From assembly GCF_031755915.1 (NCBI RefSeq), contig NC_083389.1, positions 15,679,001 to 15,743,000 on the forward strand: a stretch of DNA of 64,000 bases. The letters are read 5' to 3'. Source of the stretch: Ziziphus jujuba (lineage: Eukaryota > Streptophyta > Magnoliopsida > Rosales > Rhamnaceae). The notes under the pieces are model-generated. The model saw only the letters and a list, made by a program, of their open reading frames with translations. It ran no database searches and was not told the origin of the DNA. Each line of letters begins with the position of its first letter. Position 1 is the first letter of the stretch. A program made the translations under genes and the position numbers. This document shows positions 34,970 to 46,177 of this stretch, piece after piece.

Positions 34970-36828
34970 TAGATCCAAACGATGCGTTAAATGGAGGGGG
35001 CATATTGCTGAAGCAAGTCCCTGTTTTTTTGTTTTATTTGAATTCTTTTGGAGAGAGTTGTTGTTAATTATAGCATATTTATAGGTATGGCTTTTCACTT
35101 TTAGGCAGTATCTTTTGTGTACATAAACTCTAAATTCAATTTCTAATGGAAATTCAATTTTATGCAGAGATATATTTTTATATTTTTATATTTTTTATTT
35201 TTATCTTTATTTTACGGGGATAGTTTTTCCTCTTGTTTTTGCTTTTCTTGACCAATGAATTTGACAAGTCATCTTCATTGGATCGATCTTTTGTAAACCG
35301 TTGGATAAGATTATTGTAGTAGTTGCGATGATTTGTGCAAGTTATTTGTTAAAACATATTTGAATATGGAACTAATAATCAAAAGAACTCTTTTTTTTTT
35401 CTTTTTTTTTCTTTTTTTTCTGGGCAACATTTGTTTACATTATTTGAATAAAAAAAATAAACATGTGTTTTACATTATTGTCCATTGTTTTTGTTTACGT
35501 GAATTAAGATGTTGCCATAAATATCTAAAAGCTCATTGCTACTCAAAACAATACCAAGTTATACTGGATGTGTCGAATCTCAATTCCAATTCCATCCAAT
35601 GACACCCCGGAAAAAAAAAAAAAATCAAAATAGAAAAGGGGGAAAAAAGAACAGTATATTGATCTGTTTGTACAAAAAAGAAAGAAAAAATAAATAAAGT
35701 GCACCAACCTTCTGGGATTGGGACCCTTGCTTAGATTTTTGTTTTTTAATTTTTAGGGTGAATATCAGTGCACTAACACTCATATCAAATAATGTGATAA
35801 AATAATTGTAAGAGGCAAGTTGTAGGCACTGTTTCACAACTGTGTTTGGTACAACTAGAATGTGATGTATTTATACATTTAACGTCTACATTTTTTTTTT
35901 TCCAAGCACAAATACCAAACTATGTGGATTCTTAGTAATTTAAAAATGAAAGTAAATAATCATAAGTTTTCAAAATTCAACTATTTTTAGGATTTTATAG
36001 TTTTATGTTTTTGTACTTCATTAATATGCATTATGAACTTTCTTTTCCATATAATATGGAGTAAAATTTACAATCAAAAAAATAAATACAAGTAACAATA
36101 TAATTTTAATAAAGATGAGATAACGAGAACCAAATAATAATAATCACAAGGGGAGGCCCCTGCCTTCCCCCTTTATTTATTTCTCTGTAACTTCTTTGAC
36201 TGGTTCTGTTTTATTTATTCTTTTCCATGTATACTGGGCATGGTATCCATGAAAGATGTGTATCTACATGCCTGAAAATCACTCTCAATGATGTTTTGAA
36301 GTTGTGCTTGAAATCAACAACTACAACTTCAGGCATGCCAAAATGGATGGTAGATGGTTTGGGGACTACACAGATGAAAACGTGTGTTAACAACAAGGTT
36401 TTCAGTTCAATAAAGCTTGGAGCTAAAAAATATCCTCTCCTCCCCAATTCATCATAATTCTCAAACATTGCAGGATGCTGATGTCCCCATATTAAACAGT
36501 ATCTGAGAGCTACCCCTTAAACATTCTTCATTCGACTCATAGCAGGGAAATTGGCTGCTCCAAATTCTCTGTTAAAAAGTGCTTGCTTCTACTAGCTATG
36601 GAGTTACAATACCAAATCTATTTAGTGCATTACAGCTCCAAGGCCGTTTCGGAGCAGTGTCAGTGTTGATGGCATGATAACAAGTTCACAGTTCAACAAT
36701 TACCCTCTCCACTGTAAAAGATATGTTGACCCAATTTTGAATACCAAATACCAAAAGTCTACCTGCTTTGTCTTGTCAACTACGACGTTGCCATATCAAT
36801 TGTCTTTGTCTTAGTTCCTCATATACTC
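34970..36828. other. 3' flank of the DUF1639 gene (duplicated segment, copy A)
   Basis: No gene. Several stretches recur in the same order at 39,450-40,975. Examples are CCCTGTTTTTTT followed by AATTCTTTTGGAGAG, then AATTTGACAA and TCAT, then TGTGATGTATTTAT, then AAATCACTCTCAA and GATGTTTT, then AAAGTGCTTGCTTCTAC. The order shows that this flank was part of the tandem duplication. Confidence 0.75.
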
Positions 36829-38867
36829 ATGGCATTCGACAGGTTAAAGAAGTTTCTAGATAAACTCCCCTGAATGTATTAAATATTCTTGCCCCCAAAA
36901 CCTGATTATCACTTACCAGTAATCTCCACGGGAGCACAAACAGAATGGCGATCCACATATACCCTATATTTTTCTTCACTGTGATTGGATTCCCTGCCAT
37001 GCTTATTAGAGCAGATGCAACAGGTATCCTCTCATTGTGATAATCAAGAAACTTCTCCTTCTGATTATCATCCATTTCAAATGGAACAGTCTGTGTACGG
37101 AACATATCCAGATTTTTTTCATCCATCAAGACTATGGAGCTTTGTATATATTTCCTCCTTTTGAGGATGAGAACAATCTTAAACCCCAAATATATGAGTT
37201 TTGTTTCCAACATCAACCCAGCAATAACCAGGCAATTTCTTCATGTTGCCATCTCTCATCATCTAACTCCTCACATCTTCCCATTGCCTTTTCTCTGCAC
37301 AAAGATTTGAAAGCAAAACATGAGCTCCACCATTTTCAGGTTCAAGCTTCACCAGTTTTTCAGCTGCAATTTTGCCCCTCTCCTCATCACCGTGGATCCT
37401 GCAAGCCCCAGAAAAGAACACCATCCAAAAGCATTTGGTTTGAAAGGCATGCTGTTTATGAAGTCTTTAGCTTCTTTAAGTCTTCCTGCCTGACAAAGTA
37501 AATCAATAATGCACGAGTAATGTTCTTTCTCTAGGTATCACCCCATATATCTTCTCTGTAGAATGAAAGAAATTAACCCCTCCTTCACCATTCCAGCATG
37601 GCTACACCCTATTAAAAGGCTAACAAATGTTATCGCATTTGGTTTTACTCCAGCAGGTAACATATTATCGAATGTTTGCATGGCTTCTTTTCCTAAGCCA
37701 TGGTGAGCAAACACAATAAGAAATTCCATGCAGTTTCAGTTGGATTTCTGATCTCATCAAACACTCGGTTTGAGCGATGTAGCAACCCACATTTCCCATA
37801 CATATCAACAAGACCTGAAGAAATAAAAGGGTCTCCACTATAATTAAACCCAACCACTTGAGCATGAAGCTGGGATTAAACCTAAAAACTCTGTTTGGGT
37901 GGCACAAGCTTTGTTCAAGCTTGAGAAAGTAAATTCATTAGGATCAATTCCTTGTCTCCTCAAGTCAATAAATAAACTTACAGCCTTCTCAATTTGATCC
38001 ATTTCAACATACCCATCGATCAGGGAGCTAAAAGACACTATATTTCTACACTCTGAGACAATCCCAAAAACATTTGAAGCACTTTCCATGTCTCCTGCTT
38101 TTGAATGCATATCAATCAAGGCATTACCAACAATAACCTGCAACTCAAATCCAAACTTTACAATACCGGAATGAAGACACTTTCCAAAAGATGAGCCTTT
38201 AGTGCCACACAAGCATTTAAAGTGCTATAAAGAACATGCTGATCAATCACAATTTCTTCCTCAATCATCCTCTTCAAACCTAATAAAGCTGCTCCATAAT
38301 CACCATTCTTCACATACCCATCAATCATTGCAGTCCATTAAACTGCGTCCTTACATGGCATCTCTTCAAAAAATTTACAGGCATCAACCATTACCTCACA
38401 CTTATAGTACATATCAGCCAAATTAGTACCCACATGTATACCCCAAGTAAACCCAAGTTTCAATGCAAGACAATGCATTTGCTTTCCCAACTCAATCCAC
38501 CTTACAAGCAAGCTTTAACGAGACTTTCAAATGCGAACTGGGTCGGGTTCTCACCTGAAATTCTCATTTGGGAAAAGGCTTTCATAGCTTCTGAGATTCT
38601 CAGGTTCTGAGAAAACCCAGGGATCACAGCGGTCCAGGAAACCATGTTTCTTTGAGACATTATTTCGAAAAGGTTGGTAGCATGGTCGAGCTGACCACAT
38701 TTGGAATACACGTTGAGCAGGTGGTTGGTGAGAAAGGTGCATGGTGAATAGCCTGAGAATAGCAGCTGGGCGTGGAGTTCTTTCCCTTTATTCAGCTACT
38801 TGGTTTTGGCATAGTTCTGATTGATTTGCGCCCAGACGTTGGAGTCCCTGAATATGGGTTTGCTTGA
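36829..38867 (-). pseudogene. PPR-DYW pentatricopeptide repeat gene, broken
   Basis: Minus-strand pieces in several frames add up to one PLS-type PPR protein. The N-terminal side reads SSKPIFRDSNVWAQINQNYA, a stop, then KGKELHAQLLFSGYSPCTFL. Repeats follow: YSKCGQLDHATNLFEIMSQR, GNALIDMHSKAGDMESASNV, SLIDGYVEMDQIEKAVSLFI and VKPNAITFVSLLIGCSHAGM. The C-terminal end shows VPFEMDDNQKEKFLDYHNER and GNPITVKKNIGYMW, the approach to a DYW deaminase domain. That domain is then garbled and its HxE zinc site and terminal DYW were not found. Frames change at least four times. PPR-DYW proteins edit organelle RNA; this one is non-functional. Its upstream end meets a HOZ fragment exactly where HOZ homology stops. 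Confidence 0.85.
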
Positions 38868-39256
38868 TTTTAAGATTAGCAAATAACCAAAAACACAGAG
38901 AAACAGAAACAAAGAGATATCAGCAAAAGGAACACCTACCAACCTGCGAAAACTCATTATTATTAGGTACGATATGAATCTCCTCAAGCAGAGAAAGCCC
39001 AGCTGACTTTTCCAGATAAGCAATAAACCCACATGAACAAAATTCAGAAAAACACATTTTACAAACAAATTTTAAACAAATATTGATTGAAAACAAAGAA
39101 GCTGTACCTGATGAGATTGAATCAACGAAAAGACATTGGTTTCATCACCCTGAACACTTCCAGGCGACAACAGAGTATTGAGCAAACAAAAACCAACACC
39201 CATTTAGAATCACCGTTCAATTTACATGATCAATCCTCAAAAATTGAATATTCACA
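38868..39256 (-). pseudogene. HOZ: HOZ 5' fragment (exons 2-3 and adjoining introns), copy A
   Basis: This matches 45,386-45,790 of the intact gene in both exons and introns. Exon 2 (39108-39174) reads SPGSVQGDETNVFSLIQSHQ and keeps its donor. Exon 3 (38944-39012) has lost 18 bp and its AG acceptor, and reads EKSAGLSLLEEIHIVPNNNE before FSQ. Exon 1 is absent, because the copy ends inside intron 1 at a poly(A)-like junction (39,257-39,280). Exons 4-12 are absent, replaced by the PPR pseudogene. Confidence 0.85.
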
Positions 39257-39280
39257 AAAAAAAAAAAAGAAAAAAAAAAA

Positions 39281-40975
39281 GCGAAGTTAGAAGAAGAAAA
39301 GTTCAAAGAAAGTATGAGGAAATGAAAAGTTTAATTTTGCATGGTTTTCAAATTTACTTCGTATATTTTTTCTATGGTGTTCTATGATTTTGGATGAATT
39401 TTTTTATGTTTCTTTTCCCTTTTCTTTTTTTTTTTTTTTTTGGGTGATCGATGGCATAGAAGGCGAATCATTATGAGGGTTTGATGGGTGCATATTGCTT
39501 AAGCCTGTCCCTGTTTTTTTCACTTCAAATTCTTTTGGAGAGTTGATGTTGTTATAGCATATTATTTTTTATTTGTTTATTTATTCAGAGCCATATTATA
39601 TTGGTGTATAGGATTTTTTTTATTTTATTTTTTAACTTATGGATTTTCGGGCAGCATCTTTGTGTATGTAAAAATTCAATTCCCAATGGAAAATCAATTT
39701 TATGCATGGGTGCTTTATTTATTTTATGGGCCGTTTTGTGGATATATATTTTTAAAATAATATTGAATTTATCAAAATGTTTATTAAAATTATTTATTAA
39801 ACAATATAATAACATTTAATTATTTTATTTTTTAAAATTTATTTTTATATTTAAATTTTATATAAATATATTATTTAATAATATTTTAATATATATTATT
39901 TGATAAATAAATTATATGTGTAGCATTACTGATTTTTTTTTTTTTTTTTTTTTACCAACGAATTTGACAAATCATTTTGATTGATACATTTTTTGCACAG
40001 CGTCGAATGAGATTACTGTTTAGGGTTCAGAACTGTGCACGGCTACATTGTGATGTATTTATTCATTTATTAATGTGTACTATATTTGGTTTTCAAGCAT
40101 TAATAAAATACTAGGGTTTTTAGTAATTGCATAATAAAAATAATATGGTTGCCGACACAACTTTCATCGGCTGGTTCTTTATAATTTATTTATTTATTTA
40201 TTTATTTATTTATTATTTTTTTTTTTTTATAAAACCGTTTCTTCGGAAACTTTAGGAGAAGAAAAAGTATAACAAAGGGAAGAATGATTTTGGAATTTGG
40301 ATGATGAATTTTTTGGTGTTACAAAGAAAAGAAATAAAAAACAAAAATAAAAAAATTGTATGATCAAATGGATCTCTGAAATTATAAATTTTGATCCACT
40401 CAACTTTTAAACTTTTTTTTTCTTTTTTTTTAAATGGAAAATAAAATGAAATTTTTAGTCGATATCCCAGATATGGTCATTTTGCAAATTTTTTGGAGTC
40501 CGATTATCAGCTCTTGATCTCATTTGCTTTTGAGGTATTTTTTTTTTTTAAATTTTTTTTGCTGGAAGCTTTTGAGGTTTTTTTATTTGGCATTGATAGT
40601 ACGTAATACCATATATAGATATAGTATGCCTGAAATCACTCTCAACGATGTTTTAAAGTTGTTTTTGAAATCATCCACTAAAAAAATTTTGACCTACAAT
40701 GATATAATAAAAATATTATAGGCACAAATCTAACACTTCCTTTCTTCTCAATAATTCTAAAACATTGTAGGATGCCTGCCAAGCCCATATTAAACAATGT
40801 CCTGGATCACCCTCTCAACATCCTTAATTCTAATCAATGCAGGGAAGTTGGTCATTAAAAAAGTGCTTGCTTCTACAAGCTATGGTAGTACCAATTCTGA
40901 TTGGTGCATATTATCGTTTCGACAGCAAAAGATATATCAAGCAAAATTTGAATAATAGGTGATGTGTCATTATTT
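39281..40975 (+). pseudogene. DUF1639 3' fragment and flank, copy B
   Basis: It begins inside the equivalent of DUF1639 exon 3 (GAAGTTAGAAGAAGAAAAG and an AAAG|TATG donor-like site). It continues through the last intron to a ruined exon 4 (GCATAGAAGGCGAATCATTA near 39,453) and the downstream flank. It parallels 34,750-36,790 of copy A. Without exons 1-2 and with altered exon 4 it cannot encode the protein. Runs of T near 39,426 and 39,932 and ATTT repeats near 40,190 have grown within it. Confidence 0.8.
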
Positions 40976-41432
40976 GATTAGTTCAATATTTGGATCATTA
41001 GGTAAACAAAATTCGATCAATTGACCTGGTGCTGTTCTCAAATTAATACCATGTTATCTCATACATTTCCAATTTTCACAAGGTTTCATAGCATTTTCTA
41101 TTCCTTGTACAATCTCACCAAACAGTTTCTTTTTCAGGTGAAAAAAAAAAAAAAGAAAAAAAAAAAAGAAGGAAAACTATACACAATAGCACACATGTTT
41201 GTAATTTTCAATATACCATTTACATCAGACAATTCAGTTTGATTACCCCAACTATAATACTCATACACACTATCTTTTCTATTTTGTTTTGTTATTTATT
41301 TTTTTGTTTCTATTTATTTGTTTAAGCTAGCAGGTAAAATTATAATAGTACAATGGCCCAAAGAAATAAAGGCAATTACCACCAGGAGTTTGGATAAGCG
41401 CAACTCTTTTCTCCGTAATGTTTTGTGATCCA
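40976..41432. other. 3' flank of HOZ
   Basis: Noncoding. It should hold the 3' UTR of HOZ on the minus strand. An A-rich run lies at about 41,142-41,172. Confidence 0.55.
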
Positions 41433-44400
41433 TTATCTTGACTCCTTAGCAGCATGAAGCATTTCCACTATGAGGGTCTTCAGATCCCTAAAAAGGAAAT
41501 GGATACATGTATTGGTTACCAGTAATTAAGTAATCAAATGATATTATCCAACCAAACATTATTGTAGCAACCTCTAAACTATTATCACATAGAAGAGGCA
41601 ATACTTACAACAGCCAAAACAGAATATAATTAACAACACAGAAGCAAAGTCATCAACTTTTTATTACATCTAATTCTAATCACCTAAGAGAAATGGACTA
41701 CAGTCAGATACATAGGATGAAAGTAACTCTCCTGCCCCAGCTTCACATGAATTTATGGGAGTAGGAATTTTTGGCCTTCACACACTTCTAAATTTGACTG
41801 TGATTTATGTAATTAACTGATTTATTGACATTAATAAGTATCCCGAGTAGGACCATCAACCAAGTCAGTTAGGAAAATAGATAAGCACAACCTCACAAAA
41901 GCTTTTTGGCCATGTAAAAAACATTTATAATATTTTCATACAAGAAGTTAAATTTTAGAACTCTTGAAGAAACATAATCGGAAAGTAAAACTAAAGAGAG
42001 AACAAAAGTGCACACGTTAGCATCCTTTCGGAGAACATAATTGAAAAGGAGTCTTACTTTCGATCCTCAGCACGTCTAGGGAAAGGTATTCGAAGCTTGA
42101 AAGTATCCCCTTGATAACCCGCCTGAAAGAAGAACAAGAGAATGGTTAACACAGTTTCCTACCAAAATGACAAAGGGAATTTTAGTTTGAAAGTAGACTT
42201 GTAATGGAATGAGGAAAAAAACCATCAATGAAATTTGACTCCTTGACGTTGCAAAGATGATTCCATATTTAAAGCCATTAACAAAAAAGAAATGAAAGAA
42301 AACAAGAAACCAAGTATGTATTTTGATAATATGAAACCCATTTTCCAGTTAGAAAACAAATAATTTACAAGTAAAGAAGATAATGAAAAGCAAAAGGATA
42401 ATCATAAACAATACCTTCACAAAAAAACCAAGGCTATCCAAGTCCAGCATGTACGCAAAGTCAACCTGCACAAAGATTAAAAATACTCACCCACCATAAA
42501 GTAATTAAAAAAAAGAAAAAAGAAAAATAAATAAAGACAGATTTAACCTCACTCTCTGATCCCACATACTTGTGTGGTCTAAGGAATTTAGGAAATATAA
42601 ATACATATTCAAACACATGACGGTGGCATATGTCAAAAATCTTGGATTAATCACTTAACATGCACTGAGAAAGCATTTGTATTGTATTTGGCCTAGTTAA
42701 AATGATCCAAATTTTTCAACGACAAAATTCCCCTACATTTGGCTAAAATATCCATAAAGTCAAAATAAAAATAAATACACCAAAATGTGACCCTGACATC
42801 CTAGCAAAAGAGTTTCTGTTCCTAATTTTGGACTGTTTGACATGACTTGAATTCAATAACAGCAAAGTTCCAGTACACCTAAAATATTTGTAAAAAATAA
42901 AAAAAGAAAAAAACCAAATTTGTTAACATGATTCTAGCATTGAAAATGAAGATTACCGGAATTGATGTTGAATGTTGTACAATGACTTTTGTATCGTCAG
43001 CATGATCCTTGTTCATGTGAGACTAGCAAATAAAGTTTTTGATTCAGTTAGAAAAAATGAAAATTGAAATTAAGATAAGCACACAACAACCGATAGACAA
43101 AATATGAGTGATTACCGCAACAGGCTTAGAAAACTGAGCTAGTGGATCAACTTTTGCAGCTTTATACTCCTCACCACTGAACACTGAAGTAAAAGAAAGA
43201 TACATGAAAGAAGAAATGAAGAGGGAGAAAACTTAACAACACAATATAATACTGTTAAGAGTCCTGAAAACAGAAAGTTCATGTAATGATTCAGCTGACA
43301 GCATATATTTAGTTACTTGGGGAATGCCGAAACTCTCCTTTGCAGACAAAAGGGACAAAAGAAAGGAACTAAAACGAATTGGTCTTGTTAACAGAGACAA
43401 TAAAGAAAAGGAACATTTATCTCCATCACATACAAACCTCCTGATCCTAGCAAAGCAGTTGCAACCCCTGACACATATCGTACAAATTTTGGCTCAATGC
43501 GCATGAATTGGAAGTCACCAAAGTCAACCTTCAAATAGAAATCAGTGAAATGATAGTTTGAGTATACAAGTTACAACAAGTATCATAAAAACAATGTCAA
43601 TCCTGCTTGAGAAAAAGAGTGCATAATTACCCAAAATGCAGTCGGATGCTTAGCCAAATATGCAGTGCGAACTGCTGCTTTATCTTTCTCAGAAACCTAA
43701 ATAATTAATCAGGATAAATATTTCATTCTTATAATCAAAACAGTAATATCAAATGAGAGAGAGAGAGAGAGAGCTATTCCTTACAGGAATAGCGTCACCA
43801 AGAAGAGTGATTATTAGATCAGTTCTATCCTCGGGATCTTTAGCCACAAGCAATGAGCACTTAGAATTAGCTGTTAAGTCCTGCAAGATATAGAAAATAA
43901 GGCTGGAAATTTCTAAACAAAATATAAGAAGGTGACAAATATGAATCCTAATAACTTGTACATGACATGCATGGAGAGCATGTGTAGATAGGTGAACTTG
44001 AGACTTTGCACCTGGATAAAATGATCTAAAGCGTCTATCGTTCTTTTGAAGTGTACTTAGTAGATTCCTTTTAGTATTTATTTGTAAGTAAAACTAATCA
44101 AAATTTTGGGTATGAAAGAAACAAATGTTCAATTATGAGCCCTTTATTTCACGTGACTTGTGGAAAAGAATCTTCATAACTGCCGCTAAAAAAACCTTAT
44201 CATCAAGAATTACTTTGTAACTTCCAAACGCATAGATATGAGCAAGGTAAGACGTATAAATTACTGGGCATACCTTTGTATGAACAGCTAAGCTGCTGAC
44301 TGCTAATATTGGAGACCCATCTATATCACACGCAAAGTCAACCATTGATCCCGATGGATAGCCATCATGCATCTGCACCTCAAATCAAATCAAACAAGTT

Positions 44401-44972
44401 GAGACAAAGACAACAAGGTTGCCAAGCTATGTTTACCATAATCAGATACAATATAGAATAGAGTGAAAATGCAATTATGTACTTCAATACCACCAGTAGT
44501 AAAGATCATTATTGCACCATGACCCGATATGAACATTATTAGAATGTTATAAACTTTAGCATTATATTACAACTCTATCTAAAGTTTTCTTCTTCGAAGT
44601 GTTTTTTTTTTTTTTTTAATAACATAAACACCAGAGAAACCCATAGTTATCGGTTTTATACTTGCAAGAGCATATGCCATTTATGTCAACAACTATATGC
44701 TTTATTAACTTCCAGAGGATTGTGAATTTGAAACAACTTTCCACATACAGAAGCACTCCAGTTCTTATTTCTTAAGTCAATAATTGATCTCTACACGCTT
44801 CTTTTGCCATATGACGCTGTTGCATATCCAACTTTTGATTTACCTTTTTTAATCAAATTCATTAGACTTAAGATACGAAATATGTCAAGTAAAGATTTAA
44901 GTATTTCAAAAAATTTCCAACTTTGTAAGTTTACTTGTTACTGAAACTAACAAACTTTACACAAACATTTTC

Positions 44973-45011
<39 letters not shown>

Positions 45012-45285
45012 TGTTTTTGTGATAGTCTGTCCTCTTTACATGAGTACGTGTTTCAAACTAAGTAATATCTACTTGGAAACAGAAAGTTAACCGGTAACAG
45101 ATCACCAAAAATTGAATAGATTGAAAAAGCGTCTTTCCCAAAGCATTACCAGAATTAAAAGGTTGATACGGTTTAAATATTTTGAGTGCAGCAAAATGGT
45201 GCTCATTCTTTATAAATTAAAATTTTGGAAATGAAAGTCGAATTTCCATTAGCTCATCAAAATTCCGTACATATTCGATACCTAA

Positions 45286-45318
<33 letters not shown>

Positions 45319-46177
45319 CACACACACACACAAGCATATATAAAAACATTTTATTTACAAATTTAACGAGTAGTTTGATGCAATCATTTTAAGATTAGCA
45401 AATAAAATGGATTAACAGAGAAACAAGGAGAAAAATCAACAAAGGAGCGTCCACAAACCTGCGAAAACGTAGAAAGTGTACCACGCACATTTCCATCGAG
45501 TACTGTACGAATCTCCTCAAGCGGAGAAAGCCGAGCTGCTTTTTCCTTTTTTTTTAAAAAAAAAAAAAAACCAATAAAACCCACATTAACAAATTTCAAA
45601 AACACATTTACAATCAAACTAATATCGATCAAAAAACAAAAAGAAAGTGGCACCTGATGAGATTGAATCAACTGGAAGACATTGGTTTCATCACCTTGAA
45701 CACCTCCAGGAGAAACAGTCTACGTTGAAAAAAAAAAAAAAAATCACAATCACAGTTTAGTTTCCATAATCAATAATCAAGCATTCAAAGATTCTACAGA
45801 TTAGGTAACAACAAATTATTTATTAAAAAATAATAATAAATTTATATAAAATGGGACAAAATCATAAATTACAAACCCTAAAATCCAATCCGATTAGTTT
45901 TTCTTTTTTTTTCTAACAAGGAAGAGAAAGATATGTTTTTGAAGAATGAATATAAGAAAATAGAGAGAACCTGAGAGGTTGACTGAGGAGGGGAAGCGGC
46001 CATGGAAAGACGAGGAGTGGTAGGAGAGAGGAAGGTGAAGGAGTGTCGAAAGTGTAAAATAAAAGGGAAGAGAGGGGTAGAACTGCCATTTATGCAAAGA
46101 CGCGAGAATAGGGAAGAAGTCGTCCATGGCTTCACTATTGTCATCGTTTTCGCTTCACCAACAACCCACCACCTCAC
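41433..46177 (-). CDS. HOZ: HugZ-like FMN/heme-binding split-barrel protein with DUF2470, 338 aa
   Basis: Twelve exons, in coding order: 45971-46177, 45654-45719, 45459-45545, 44274-44372, 43785-43880, 43631-43696, 43438-43528, 43116-43183, 42957-43022, 42415-42465, 42058-42122 and 41433-41487. All introns are GT-AG and the exons join to one frame of 338 residues. Residues 1-65 are a Ser/Thr-rich plastid transit peptide. The pyridoxamine-phosphate-oxidase-like barrel follows: GYPSGSMVDFACDIDGSPIL, SSLAVHTKDLTANSKCSLLV, AKDPEDRTDLIITLLGDAIP and FWVDFGDFQFMRIEPKFVRY. The C-terminal DUF2470 part starts SHMNKDHADDTKVIVQHSTS and includes PFPRRAEDRKDLKTL. I identify it with Arabidopsis At3g03890, described as a homologue of the bacterial heme oxygenase HugZ, implicated in heme degradation. 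A second in-frame ATG at 46144 would give 327 residues and a more usual transit peptide. GA and CA repeats lie in intron 3. Confidence 0.93.
44976..45007. repeat. (CT)n microsatellite
   Basis: About 16 CT units in HOZ intron 3. Confidence 0.9.
45289..45332. repeat. Compound (GA)n(CA)n microsatellite
   Basis: GA units at 45289-45310 pass directly into CA units to 45332. It lies in HOZ intron 3, about 125 bp after exon 3 in the direction of transcription. Confidence 0.95.

Noticed and set aside
37037..37501. 154-codon plus-strand open frame
   Set aside because: It is antisense to the PPR-DYW pseudogene, and the minus-strand protein similarity explains the sequence.
39432..39480. Functional second DUF1639 gene
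   Set aside because: Exons 1 and 2 are missing and the exon 4 equivalent is altered, so only a fragment remains.
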